The notes beneath the pieces were generated by a model. That model was given only the letters and a program-made list of their open reading frames with translations. It searched no databases and was not told the DNA's origin. Below, in pieces: positions 36,390-48,494 of a stretch of 64,000 nucleotides of DNA. The stretch covers positions 88,768,140 to 88,832,139 of the forward strand of contig NC_086247.1 of the NCBI RefSeq assembly GCF_021018805.1. The letters are read 5' to 3'. The position numbers and the translations under genes are program-made. Numbering within the stretch: position 1 is the first letter of the stretch; every line of letters begins with the position of its first letter. This DNA is from Prinia subflava (taxonomy: Eukaryota; Chordata; Aves; Passeriformes; Cisticolidae).

Positions 36390-36890
36390 TTTGATGGAAG
36401 TTATCAAGGGAGGTGAAGATGAAGATGCAAATTAAATTGCAAAGGATTTCAAAATGACATTAGGTTGCTGTGCAACCAAATTGCAGAAATGACAAATGAA
36501 ATTCAGTGCAGATAAATGTGAAGTGATGTCCACAGGAAAATTATTCAAACTTTTCATTTAAATTGAGTTGCTTGTTAACACTTGGGCATGAGATCTGGGG
36601 GTCATGTATTTGTGTAGCAAAGTCAACTGTATACTCTCCAGCTGTCAAAAAGCAAATAAAGCATTAGGAATATTTATGGCAGTGGTACAGAAAAACGTAT
36701 CTGTCATGGTAGCATCTGTGGTGTGCCTTCATCTCTAACAATGGGATCAATTCTGATGTCTTCCTTCTAATTGTCTTTCCCTTCTTCACTTCCACCTCCA
36801 AAGAGTAAAAAATAGCACTGCAAAAGCTGCAGAGGTCATAAGTCTATTGAACAGCTTTTGTGTAAGGAATGACTTCAGTAGATGAGGCCA
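36390..36890 (+). mobile_element. ancient CR1-type LINE fragment, strongly diverged
   Basis: The stretch retains recognisable pieces of the region just downstream of the reverse transcriptase in older CR1 families. These are 'aaattcagtgcagataaatg' followed by tgaagtgatg, then 'gagatctgggggtcatg', then 'aaaaagcaaataaagcatta' and ggaat. The order is right and the reading frame is broken. It appears older than the other copies and represents a more upstream part of the element. Confidence 0.65.
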
Positions 36891-38090
36891 TTTGAAGTTT
36901 GAAGAAAGATGTGAAAAGTTTACATGGATGCAGTCTGAGGAGCTCCCATGGATTCAAATGACACTTGGCGAAACTAGTGTAGGGGTATCATGTGAGACCC
37001 ATGGAGCTGAAGAACAGCTTCTGGGGCTCACTTCAGAGCTGCCTGGTTTCAGAATCTGCAGCTTTACTCTTCTGCTTTTCCCTCAACTTCTGGTGTCAGC
37101 TGCTGTTGGAGGAAAGACGTTGGGCTGGACTTTTGGCTTGACTTGTGGGCTTTTGATTTGTTTTGGTTTGTTGTTAGTCAGCAAAAACTTCTTTTTTACT
37201 ATTTATTGTCCATCTTAATATCAGGTAATTACAAGAACTTCAGTGTCCAAAGTCCTGCTAAAGATCTCATATTTCTATAAGACATTTTCTATTTCTATAG
37301 ACACTTTAGAATCTCAGTAAAGAGATAATTTTTAGGGTATAGCTAAGCTTAAGAAAATTAATCCCTGCTTAAACAGGGTTGTTGGTGCTGTAGGTTCCTC
37401 TTGCTGAATGCATCTACTTACCTGATGTCTGCCTTGTAAACTCAATAGTGTTTGAGGAAGTCCAGAAGTAAAAGAAGAAATTACAGAGACGTTTGACCCT
37501 TCAGAGAACTTGCAGAAAGCCTCTACACTGTTGTCTCAGGTGAGGAAACACCAACTCTTGGTGTTGTTCTACCTGCTGAACCAGTTTTGTGCCGTTTTGT
37601 GTTGGGCAAGCCCTCCCTCACGAGCCACGCAGCTGAGAACAAGTGCTTTTGGAATACCAGAAAGATGCATGAAAACTTTTCCCCTGTTTGGCTGGGGAGT
37701 GGCTGGCTCCACTGTTTGTTGCTTTGGTTTAGAATCTGTATTTGAGAAAATACAGAATTCAACAAAATCTTTTGGGCTCCACATGCTGTTATATCGACAT
37801 GTTTCCAGTGAGTGAAAAAGCTGTCAGTTTGGTTTGTTGCCTTTTTTTTTTTTTTAATAATGATTTCAGTTATTTCACTGGCATTTATTTAATTTCTGTG
37901 TTAGTCTTAAATATAGATACATATATATATCTCATTGAAAACCACACATTTTTCCAATTTGGGGACAACAGATCATAGGCCAGTAAACCTGCCAAGGGAG
38001 GGGAACCTGTCTCAGTGTAGAAGGTATGAAGGTGCTCCTGGCTGTAGCTTGGAGGTGGTGAACTAGAGCAACTCATGGCTTTAATATTTT

Positions 38091-38135
38091 AACTTCTAAC
38101 ACTTCTAACTTCTAACACTTCTAACTTTTAACTTC
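38091..38135 (+). repeat. 16-bp tandem repeat
   Basis: Two perfect copies of AACTTCTAACACTTCT (38091-38106, 38107-38122) and a degraded third make a short minisatellite-like array. Confidence 0.8.
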
Positions 38136-38219
38136 TGTGATATTGGGTTAGGTATAGAAAAAACACCCAGAAAGCCAAATCCAGACCTCGGAACAGTGAA
38201 TACCCTAGAGGCTGTTAAG

Positions 38220-38380
38220 TAATTATTATGCAGATTTTAGTGATAATAATCACCGTGTCCTAGGTAGGCAGCTGAAATTTGGCAGTGGGGCAGAACAATG
38301 CCGTAGGATCAGCATAGCGATGGGGTAATTATTGTGCTAGATGGCTAATTAGGAGCTATGCAAATGAAATGCAATCAGTA
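38220..38380 (+). promoter_or_regulatory. putative enhancer-like cluster of homeodomain and octamer motifs
   Basis: Within 150 bp there are two identical TAATTATT sites (38220-38227 and 38326-38333), a palindromic CTAATTAG (38345-38352) and a perfect octamer ATGCAAAT (38358-38365). These are textbook recognition sequences for homeodomain and POU-domain factors. The flanking sequence is complex and not repetitive. Function is inferred from motif density only, and AT-rich DNA gives TAATT by chance fairly often. Confidence 0.35.
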
Positions 38381-38923
38381 CTTGTGTTTGCAATTCGGTA
38401 CCGGAGGGAGACAATGTGTAAAGGAATTATCTCTGGCGACTCAGCTGGGTGCTCTCAGAAGCACACACAGGATGCAGGATCACCTGGCTTTGTGGGGCAG
38501 GTGAAAAAGGAGCTAGCCCTGGCAAGTGCCACCCTTGCGCGTTGGCTTACACAGGCTGAGAAGGTGCCAGGCAGGAGGTATTTCTGAAGATACTTCACCT
38601 ACACTTCTGAAATTTTATGCTTGGCAGCTACGGTGCCTCTCCCCACAGGTGCCTCGCTGTTTGCTATAACCTTCTGTAAGGCCACAGTCATCCAAAAATT
38701 CTCTTCCTCCTCACCCCCTCCTGTGCTCAGTTTTTGATGAGTTTACAAACCTCATAATAAAAACTCAAATCCTGTAAACAAACAAACAAACACAAGATTG
38801 AAAGCTCCACAATCACAAATAAATGACACAGGGACAGAGTTTCAGTTCATATGTAAAGTGCTTATGTAATTTATGCACGTACACCTTACCAACCTCATCG
38901 TGAGTCCTTACCATTTTTGAGTA

Positions 38924-38953
38924 ATATGTGTGATGGCAAGCCGTTACACATAT
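38924..38953. repeat. 30-bp near-perfect palindrome
   Basis: Arms of 14 bases (38924-38937 and 38940-38953) surround a two-base centre. Two positions mismatch, and both would be G-U pairs in a plus-strand RNA. The outer ATATGTGTGA / TTACACATAT and inner GGC/GCC parts form one continuous stem. Confidence 0.75.
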
Positions 38954-39839
38954 GTAAAATAAAGTCATTATATGTTTAATTCATATACAGCCTTTGCATT
39001 GAATTTTATTTTCTATACAGTACAGCAGATCATTGCTGATACAAATTTAAACTGGAGATTATAGATTGTATTTTCAAATATACAAGCCTCTTTTTTTCTT
39101 AAAATGAAGAATAATAAAAGGAGAATTTTCGTTTTCTGTTTTCAGCAGGGTTATATAAAGTATCTGTCATGAGTTCTTCATTTTTAAATGCAAATAATTA
39201 TATATGGCAGAGAGTATGATGAGCATTCAAAGTTGACATTAAAATGAAAATGCATCTGAAAAACTGATCAAACAGGTCATTAGTCAAGGTTATAATGAAT
39301 AATAGAACATTTTAAATTGTATAAAATCTCATTTTAGATGTTTAAAAAAGTAGTTTATCATTCTTAATAGGATGACTGCTGCTGTGTCATCCTACTAGTT
39401 GTTAAGAGTTTTGAATTTACATAATTTTTAAGAGGTCTTTTTTACCCCTCTCTTACAGCTGTACAAACAGTCTTCAGACCCGGTAGTCCTGGACAAATTT
39501 GAGATGCAATCTGTTTTACCTTGCATTTTTGATAGGTTGGGGACATCCATGCTATCGGTTATCAGGCTCAGCATTTGGCAACTCACTAAGCCGTGATTCT
39601 CTATGCCCCAACTGGAAAAGGGAAACCACAAAACAAACCATACGCCAAAAAGTGTCAAGTTCCCACAGTATGGAATTACAAAGATGGAGAGACTGTCTTT
39701 CCTCAGCTGATCTCTTCCTTTTAATCTTGAGTGTTCCTCATTAAACTGGGAAAAGGAAATGTATGGGGACAGAAGAGTGGTTTCTAATTAAAAGTAGATT
39801 TAAATCTGAGTGAGAGGAGTGTCTCGTCCAGTGGGTTTT

Positions 39840-40200
39840 GTGAAATGCCTTCTTGCAGCCGTCTGCCAGCTTTGAAGGCGTTTGCTTTGTGGCAGGAGAG
39901 CGGTAGTGGAAACTTGGGACCATCAAAGGCGTCCTCAGCTGCCTGTGTGTGCCAGCCCTTGCACCCCTGGGTGCAGGGTGGCCTCCTTCAGCACAGAGGG
40001 ACAGTGCCGCGGTGCCCAGGGTGCCGCCAGGACCCCGGCTGGGCTGTTTGGGTGTTGGGTTCAGAGGGTCTCCCGCGGTGTGGGGACGTGCAGGGGCCTG
40101 CCGGGCCTGTGCGCTCCCCGAGGAGCGGCGAGAGGCAGCAGCATCCACCGGCTGCACCGCCTCCCAATTAACCTAATGGGCTCCGTGTACAGACAAGACT
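39840..40200. other. GC-rich segment with moderate CpG content
   Basis: About 350 bp are clearly more GC-rich than the surroundings, with CpGs concentrated at 40010-40160. It is weaker than the 18-kb island. Open frames on both strands reflect the composition. It could be a secondary promoter, an enhancer or an old repeat. No splice or start signal supports a gene. Confidence 0.35.
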
Positions 40201-40650
40201 CCGGGGCTTCGGCTTACGGTTGGTTTTTGTTGTTTTGTTGTGGGTTTTTTTCCCCCTTAATTAGCTGGTTAAAGGAAGTCTTGGGATTCATCTCAGTTAA
40301 CCGAAACCCATTAGGACTACAGCGTTCTTGTTTTAGCAGGTTGTAAAGAGCCTTTCTTCCTGCTAGCCAAAGGGAAAGACAAGCATCACAGCCCCCTTGC
40401 AGCGGAGCGTGGGCGCTCCCCAGTCCCGGGTGGGTACCCACAGCTGCAGGCAGGGTGCCTTGGGATTAAACATTGCCTCCCGTGCCTAGGGAACCTGCCA
40501 TCTGGGAAATGCTCCAAGCTTGCGTCATCTTTGCGTCCTTCCTTGGCTTCATGTGGCTCCCTGCCTGCCCTGCATGGGCACTGCTGCTTGGAGCAGGGGT
40601 CTTCCCTCCGGGGGTTGTGGGGCTGCGCTCCGGTCCTCCAAGTGTCGGAT

Positions 40651-40790
40651 CTGAGCCCTGGAGGCGTTCACGGCCAGGCCGCATGGGGCTTTAAGTGGTC
40701 GAGTGGAAAGTGTCTTTGCCCGTGGCTGAGGGCTGGAATTTAATGATCTCTGAGGGCTCTTTTCAACCCGAAAGCTTCTATGATTGGTGA
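40651..40790 (+). mobile_element. CR1 LINE 3' end
   Basis: The blocks 'ccctggaggcgttcacggcc', 'catggggctttaagtggtcg', 'agtggaaagtgtctttgccc' and 'ctcttttcaaccc' and a 'tctatgattgg' tail follow the CR1 order with scattered substitutions. It is plus-oriented, and only about 140 bp remain. Confidence 0.85.
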
Positions 40791-40791
40791 G

Positions 40792-43700
40792 ATGTGCCAC
40801 TCTCCACCACCCGTCTGTCTGGTGCTCAGAGTGATTTTTTTATTATTTATTTGTTTAATTTATGTAACAATAAATGCTTTCACGCACACTTCTCATCCAG
40901 TGAAATGTGAAGCACTTTGTTACTTGCACATTAGTGGGTTTCAATAGTCTGAAGATGGAGATTTCCATGCGGGGACTCAGCCTCTTTTCACTTGTTCTCT
41001 GAATTTAAGTAGTGGTGATAAATGCAGTATTTTGTACTTTCATCGGTGTTTTTCTTAAGCTGTGCACACCTCTCTCCCCTCCAAATAAAAACCCACTGGC
41101 AATTGTTTTCAGTACTACTGCCCAGTGCATACAGACTGATTGCATTAATGTACTTCAGCTGAAGAATATTTTGTCACTTTGATTTTCTTTTCTGCCCCTG
41201 ATCTAGATGATCAATGCAAGAAAAAATAATTGAAGTGACATCTTTCTTTGTGTCCCTCTCAAAAACCAATGCAAAGTGATTTTCTAAGTTACTTTTCAAA
41301 TGTCTTCTGATGCAGTAAGGTAAGAGAGAGTGCAGTTTATGAGAAAGCAAGAAGAAAATCTGCTGCCATCTCAAGCTGTTTTGCAGGAGGTATTTTTAGG
41401 ATGACTCAGGCCTAAGACCTGAGAATTGTTCTTGTCTTTAACTGAAGGGAAAAAAATACGCTGATATTTTCCTCCTCTTTGTTTTGGTTAAATGTTTGAA
41501 GATATAACTCTAGCCTTTGAGGCAAGATATAAACTTGTATTTTTAGAAGTTTCGATCTCATAGCCTGTACTCAGCATCCAAAATGGTCTAAATCTATTAA
41601 TTTTCCACTTATCCGTAAACAGAGTATTTGTGATTAAAAAACCAAACACAACAAAACATTTTTATTGTTTTAGAGCAGCAACTGTACATCTTAAACAAGA
41701 AGCCCTAAAAAATCCCCTTATTTACAGTGATACGGACACATGCAATGTGTGCAATGAAAAATACTCGTGTTTGGGTATTTTGCAAAAGCTTAATGAACTT
41801 TTCGCACTGACCACTCCCCTGTAAGCTTTCCTGGAGGCTTAAAAGTAGGTCTTCCTCAGAGGCTTCATTCCTCTGGGTGTTGTCATTGCATGAGGCGGGG
41901 TGACTCGTTCAACAGGACAAAGTCATCTCATTAAGCTGCTCTGGGGATACTTGTGTCAAACAGATGAAAAAAAACCAAAACCCACAAACAAACACCCACC
42001 TAGAAAATATATTGTGCTCCAGCTTAAATTGCTGTCAGAAGTTACTGGTTTTATATTTTGCCAACCTGACACTTCTAAGTATTTCTGCTTTCCTGGCTGA
42101 AAATCCTAAACCTTTATTTTCCTTAACTCACTCTATAACTAAGACCCTTAAAATCTTTCTGAAAATTTGTAATGCATATTTAATACATAGAATACTAGAC
42201 ACATTCAAGGTTTGATACATTAATAGGATCATCTCTTTGGAAATAACCCTGTAAATTACATTTTATTTGTGAATTAATTAAAATCCTTGAGGTTATATCT
42301 TTCAGTGAAGACCAAAAATAGAGACTGTAAAGCTGTTGAAAAAATCTGGTTTATTTTTTCATTTAAAACCCCACCACAGCACCACCATATCTAATTCAGA
42401 CTGTTGGTATCCTTGTAATGATCTATCACAGCGGGAGGTGTGTAAAACAAGAAGCATATTTTTTACTGCATGCCAGTCTCCTTCCTTGCATTCCTAAAAA
42501 GCACAGTTACATTATATATTTAAAACCTCAAGGAATTTGATGATATTTCCACACAGCAGATACCTGCTGGGAGAGCTGTGTTGGAGAGTAATGTGAAAAG
42601 GTTTCATGCTGGAGTAAGAAAAGCCATTGTGCACATGTTGTTTCATTTTCTTTTACACATATGCAGGTATGTATGTGTATATATAATTTATACATATATA
42701 ATATATAAATAAAACTGTTACATGATGCTACTTGTGATTTGCATTTTTGTGGCATGCACCTGCCTGGGGTAACCAAGACTTGGCTCCGTGGTTTGTTGCA
42801 CTGTTGTCACATGAAATCTGCATTCTCTACAGTGATGCATATGATGATTTCCTCTTTCATTGCACCTCCTCATTTTCCCCTCTAGTAAGTGTTTGGTGAG
42901 AAGTGTCCCATCTTCAGGGAGAGTGTATCTGTCACTGTCGTTTGCTTCTAGATGTGTGCTGCTCCAGGAGGCTGTCTGGTGAAGGTTGGTAACATTAGGA
43001 TAGGTCTTAAAGTAGTCAAGATATGTACTATTCTGGCACTTAGGGCAAATGACAGGTATTAGACATTTCCTTTAGGTAAATGGCTTTCTCTTATCCTAGG
43101 AGAAGTAGGTAATATTCCAGTGATAAGGAAATGTTTCCTTTGTAAAATGTTCAGGTTAGACAGTATCACAGATTTAATTCTGAAATAATATTAAACTAAA
43201 CAATTATTGGATTGGATAACATTATTTGCAATCAATAGAGGACTTCTTGGTTTTCAGTTCCACCTGGGCTTTATAGATGATTTTTTGTGTGGTGTATTTT
43301 TGCTTATAAAGCGTTTTTAAAGGTGTGTACCATTAGAGCCTCTCTAATATAATTACGACAGAATGTGGTATGGTGTCTGAAATAATTTTCCTTAAGATGT
43401 TTGACACACAGCTAATTTAATGGCACACCAGAGAAGGAGATGACTGGATATTATAAATTTGTTGTCGTTAGCAAGTTGGCGTACGTGCGAGTTGGCAGAA
43501 GACCTGGAGAGGCTGCCTTTTGGTGTTGCTGGGGTACTTGGCTCCAAGCCTGCTCTTGCCACCTGCTCCACGGCCCTTGGGGATAACCAGTTCTTCCTGC
43601 AGCCTGAAACACAGCGGTTTGTCAGGCAGTTGCCTGTGTAGGATCTGTAGCTGTAAAATGCATCAGGGAGGGAAGCAGCTGCCGCAGATTTTGTGCAATG

Positions 43701-46555
43701 GTTTGGACGTGCCCTGGTGCAATAGCCAGAGCAGGCAGCGTGTGATGCTGGCCATTAGGAGGATGTAGGCCCTAACAAAACATTCAGCCCCGAAATGATG
43801 TTAATACCCACACCTCATTTACAGTCCAGATCACTGCTTTTGGTTTCCAGCACCAACACCAAGATTTTTCAGTGTTCACAATGTTCAAAACTGTTCTGCA
43901 CAGAGATACCGCCATAGGTATAAAGAAATATACACAGCAAATATAACTCCTTGGGCAAAATACATCAGGAGAGGTAGGAAGTGTAGGAGACTTTCTGGCT
44001 GTGTATCAAGCACCTGTTTACCTAGCTATTATTTCTGTTATCTGTGGTTCTTTGTTTGGGATTACAAAGAACAAAGATGACAAAGAAATGGTTGGGAATT
44101 ACTGATAGGAACTGATTTTTTTTTTCCAATAAGAGAGTATTCAGTTAAGGAGATCAAAGCCTTTAATCTACCTGGCAATTTCACGTAGTGTGATTCCAAA
44201 ATACTTAAATAATTTTTCTCTAAAAAGTAGAATGATTGTGAATTTAAATGCATATATTTCATGTGGCATTTATGTGAAATATGCAGATAATTATTTTAAT
44301 AATAAAACTACAGTTGTCTGTGTACTTAGGTGTAAGTTTTGTTGACAAAACATTTACTCTGAGAGCAGAAATACCATATATTGTGCATTAAATATATCTC
44401 TAAACATAGGGGAAGTGAGTTTGAAAGCCAAACGGTAGGTTTGATTTCTTGTTCTATTGGTAAAACCTACAGCTCCATTTACATGAGTAATTTGTTGGTA
44501 TTTATTTTTTTCCTGTGCATTCAGACATTTTATCGGCTGTCCTGCAACTTTGTAAATTACTTATTCCATTACCTTTCTATAAAGCAACAGTCTGTGGAAA
44601 AACTGTGTAAGATTGCTAGATACATTTTTCTCTGATAATACAGAGAAAAGAGTCACACACGTATATAAAAGGTGCTTTGTTTACATTTCCTCTTATTTTT
44701 GTTGGAAATGGTAATTTACATCCCTTTCTATACAAAAAAAAAAAAAAGTATTAACACATTTGGTATTTCAGCTGTAGTATTTAATCCAGGAAGGCATTAA
44801 CTATTGAGTCTTCTGTGTTTAAAGTAAGCCTGCATAACTGGCTGGGTAAAGAGATGGTGAAGGATTGTGCTCTTTTTGAGTTGTGTTTGTCTTCAGCAGC
44901 CAGTACGTGAGTTCAAAAGAAAATGTGATAAAACTTTCCTTTAAATGTGTATGTGTGTCTGACTAACCCCAGGGGAAGCAGGAAGAGGTTTGGCTTTTAA
45001 AATTGCAGTGGTAGTCTTTCTTGTGAGAAGCTCTGTGAGCCTGCTCAGTTAGCACCCTTGTGAGATGTTCTGGTTCATTCTCTGGGACAATGTACAATGG
45101 AGAAATTACTGCACTTTAATGAGAAAGGAAACCTGATACTTGTTCTGAAAAACAGAAATGCAGAACCACAGTGAGCTTGACAAAACTCAGTCTTAAAAGC
45201 TGCAAGAAGGCTTTGATTCTGTTGTAATTATTTAGTTCTACTGAGGGAATGATCGAGAAACAATATCAGACTTCAACTCTGAACAAATGGTTCCAACATG
45301 CTTGAGTGATTCACCTAATAAATAATAGAGAAGTCATTTAAACCCACTTATTAAGAATTGTGTTCAAGAAAGAGCCATTTTTTGAAACCTTGTGTTGCAT
45401 AGCAAGGCTGAGTAAAATTCAGACTGAGTAAAGCCTCCATGCTTGTGAAGACGGAGGTGAGGACTTTGTAGAGCTGTCGTCCTCCTCCTGTGTATGGTAG
45501 CCATGAAATCCGGCATTTCTTGAGTTGTGTCAATAATCTGAGACATTTAGGATGAGTCCAGTTACATTCTGTTCTTTCAATTTAGTTTAATAAAAACTGA
45601 CCCCAGCAGGGGAAAAGAAAAAAAATAGTACAAGGAAAAAAATGGTTTTCACAGGTATTTTAGAAAATCATCATTTACGTCTGAAAGCCGCGTTCCAAGC
45701 TCAGATCTTAGTCAGTCAGGACATAGTTTGATGCACAGAACATCAAGAGAGAGAGCTCAGCCTCTCCCAGTGCTGCTGCTTCTTACCAGCACAACCCTTT
45801 ATTCTGAATCCATTCAGAGGACTGGTTGCTACCAAAAGAAAATCAGTCTTGAGTTTTTATTCACTCCAGTTCCACCTTTTCTTGCATCTTGCTCTGCACA
45901 TGCAGACATGCACACATACAGAACAAGGACCCCCCCTTTCCATGGGACCTTTTGTGCAACAGTGGGCAAAGCACAACTCTCCTTCTAACACCATTGTGTC
46001 TGAGGGGCAGCAGATGAACTGCAGAGACAGGCTGGGAGTAAAGACTCAGGGCCTCCTTTTGCTCCCGCTCTGTGTGTGTGGGAATTTCTTGTCGTTTCAC
46101 GGAGGAATAAGGTGGGGGCTGCCACTCACCCCCTGCTGCTCCCATGAAGGACTATTGGCTCCATTGCTTCACTTAGCAAATCCTGTTTGCTTTTCTTCTC
46201 ACTATGTTTAATGCAACATTGACTTGCTCTAACAGCATTTTTCAAAAATGTATTAAAATACTCTGTGATGCACCGTAATACCTATTCCAAAGAGTCCCCT
46301 GACTGCACACATTATTATAGATGGTATGAAACTACAGTGGGATTAGCTGTTGACTGCAGATCTGATGCCAGTGCTTTTCTTTCTGTGGTTCCGTGTAATT
46401 TAACCTGTCAATAGCCTCCCTGGTAAAACATGATAAAATTTTGTGGTTGTATTACTCATAATGTACCACATAGTTACACATGAATGATATCACTGCTAAA
46501 AATAAACAGATATTTCAAGACTGATTTTAGTAAATGACTTACTACAATCTTGCCT
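40792..46555. other. presumed intron or intergenic DNA
   Basis: No exon is supported. It holds a TA-rich microsatellite at about 42660-42715 and a run of 14 A at 44734-44747. A GC-richer part at 45730-46160 has open, unrecognised frames on both strands. Confidence 0.5.
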
Positions 46556-46560
46556 TTATA

Positions 46561-46592
46561 TATTTATTTATTTATTTATTTATTTATTTATT
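46561..46592 (+). repeat. (TATT)8 tetranucleotide microsatellite
   Basis: Eight perfect TATT units lie immediately 5' of the polypyrimidine tract of the candidate exon at 46617, ending 24 bp before its acceptor AG. Confidence 0.9.
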
Positions 46593-46616
46593 AATAGTGG
46601 CCTCTCTTTCTTGCAG

Positions 46617-46670
46617 ACAAAATTGAAGAAGCACAAAAACAACTTAATGGAACAGAAGACCAACAGAGAG
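46617..46670 (+). CDS. candidate internal exon, 54 bp, unidentified gene
   Basis: A pyrimidine-rich stretch ending TTTCTTGCAG (AG at 46615-46616) is followed by 54 bp and a donor GAG|GTAATA at 46671. Two frames are open. With phase-1 junctions it reads KIEEAQKQLNGTEDQQR, charged and Gln-rich as in coiled-coil or linker segments. With phase-0 junctions it reads TKLKKHKNNLMEQKTNRE. The third frame has a stop. The length is a multiple of three and the exon is symmetric, so it could be a cassette exon. Phase 1 would match the candidate first exon ending at 18807. I recognise neither peptide. A chance pair of splice-like sites in an intron remains possible. Confidence 0.45.
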
Positions 46671-46671
46671 G

Positions 46672-47765
46672 TAATAACAACCCCCCCAAAAATAAAACAG
46701 AAAATAAATAAAGTATTGTGATCCTAGAGGCTGGTCCAAAGCCTTCCTGTGTCAGTGAAAAGACTTGGCTGGGCTGGGCACTGGATGAGGCCCCAGACAC
46801 GTCTGTCTGCAGATCAGGGGCTGTGTTTGTCATGTCCCACTTCAGGAGACACAAAGATTTTGTTTTAACCACTCAAGTAGCTGCCTTGATCTTGATGAGA
46901 TCACTGAAGCTGTAGCATCAGGGACACGCACATTGCTGACCACAGCCTGTGCTGACCCTTGGTTCATTATGTGATTTACCTAATCATTAATAATCATACT
47001 CAGTTCATGGTGAGCAATATGTGATGATTTCCAACATATGCTGAGGAAGGGGACTGATCATCACAGCTTATTTTAAGAAACAGACGGCCAGTGGCAGATT
47101 TAATCTGTGTGTTAGAGCTTAGAAAGCTGGTGCAAAATCGGTGCATTTCAAGAATAGCTGACTGCAATGATACGTGTTTGGTTGTGTGATAAATCTCATC
47201 TACAGACCATGGAGAGCCCAGACAGAACTTTGCCAGGTTACTACTGGGCCCCTCATGGGAGAGGCATGAGAGGTCATCTCCACAGCTTAGAGGAGCACAA
47301 GAGCGGGAAGAAACCCAAATTAAGGACTCAGAGAAAGAGTGATCCTGCCTAGTCTCCTTTCAGGCCTGTGCCTGCAAGAGCCCCAGCCTGTGTCCAGGAG
47401 TGAAAGTGTCACCATGCACAGTTGGGAAACAGCTCTGCAGCTCACTTTTTGGACTAACAATGTTGCTAGCAGGGGGTGTGAGACACATTGGAGGACACAG
47501 GGGAAAAGCTTTTGGGGACTGTGTAATGCTGTGTTCCAGCAACTGGAGTGGGACTGCAACCCTGAGGGCTGATACGTCCGGGTGCAGGAGCTGAGGAGTC
47601 TGGGATCCAGGGGTGGCTACTGGGCAGACTGAGTTTCTGAGCTAAGCTGCTGGTAAGATCCACCTTAGATTCATAGATATATTTCCATTAGTGAATTTCT
47701 GCCCTGCTTAACCAGAAATAGGAGTGCTTAGAGTGTCTGTCCAGGATCTGCGTGTCCAGCCATAT
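46672..47765. other. non-coding stretch before the solo LTR
   Basis: It contains a GC-richer segment at about 47200-47650 with short open frames on both strands, none recognised. The style resembles repeat-derived DNA, but I could not assign a family. Confidence 0.45.
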
Positions 47766-48494
47766 TGTCTTGGTTTTGAAAGACAGGTATCTGTCAGGGA
47801 AAACTGGAGTTTCCCTTAGAATGGAGAATGTAAAACCCCCTCCGTCCAAATTATTACAATTTTGCAATTAGGAGCTTTCAGGGAAATATATGGGAATAGG
47901 AGTAACAGTTCTTTACTAGGAATATTAAAAATGCAAATGCAGTAATAAAAAAAAAAACAAAAAAACAAGCAAGCAAACAAACAAAAAGTCCTAGAAAACC
48001 CTGACAGAGTCAGGAATATGACCTGACACCCTGTCAGCCAGGGTGTTGGAATTCCAAATCAGTCCTCCTGGAGTGACAGATGTGGTTCTGTTGGAGATGA
48101 TCCTGAAGTGGCGGTGAGATGAGTCCGGTCTTCCTCTGAGAATCCAGTGGAAAAGAGGATGCTCTGCTGTTCTGAATCTCAGGTTTTATCCAGGTAGGAA
48201 TGCTTGGCTCCTCCCACTGGGTGGGGCATCTCACAATGGAATGATTTAATTTTATCAGTCATGTGGTGAGCCTTAATGGCTCATTAACAGCAGATATCCC
48301 CCCAGAGGGAGGATGGGTCCTGGAAGAGATAAGGAACATTGCTCCCCTGGTTTTAACAGCTGGCCCATTAACAGACGGTATCCACCCCCCTCCCCCCTGG
48401 ACTTACAAGAGGTAAAAGAAAAAAAAAAACATCTCCCCAACTGGTTTCAACAGATGAAATAGAATACACTTTTTTGGTTACATAACCCAAGACA
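47766..48494 (-). mobile_element. solo LTR of an endogenous retrovirus, ERVL-type
   Basis: A 729-bp unit bounded on the plus strand by TGTCTTGGTTTTG and ACATAACCCAAGACA, that is TG...CA termini with an imperfect inverted repeat. Both sides carry the same 5 bp, CATAT (47761-47765 and 48495-48499), a perfect target-site duplication. The minus orientation follows from a TATA-like GATAAAA (complement of 48184-48190) and a weak AGTAAA polyadenylation signal (complement of 47912-47917) downstream of it. An A-rich simple run sits at 47948-47985. No internal retroviral genes or second LTR are present, so this is a recombined solo LTR. The family is named by resemblance and the 5-bp duplication length. 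Confidence 0.88.

Larger units (their letters stand above)
36895..40650. other. presumed intron/intergenic DNA with possible regulatory sequence
   Basis: It holds a run of 14 T (37842-37855), the motif cluster at 38.2-38.4 kb, the palindrome at 38.92 kb, and a CpG-bearing GC-rich segment from about 39840 to 40180. The frames of 108-154 codons over 39.8-40.35 kb follow the GC richness and are not recognised as proteins. Confidence 0.5.

Noticed and set aside
39882..40346. Plus-strand open frame of 154 codons
   Set aside because: It lies in a GC-rich segment where stops are rare. Overlapping frames on both strands are equally open, and it has no recognisable domain or splice support.
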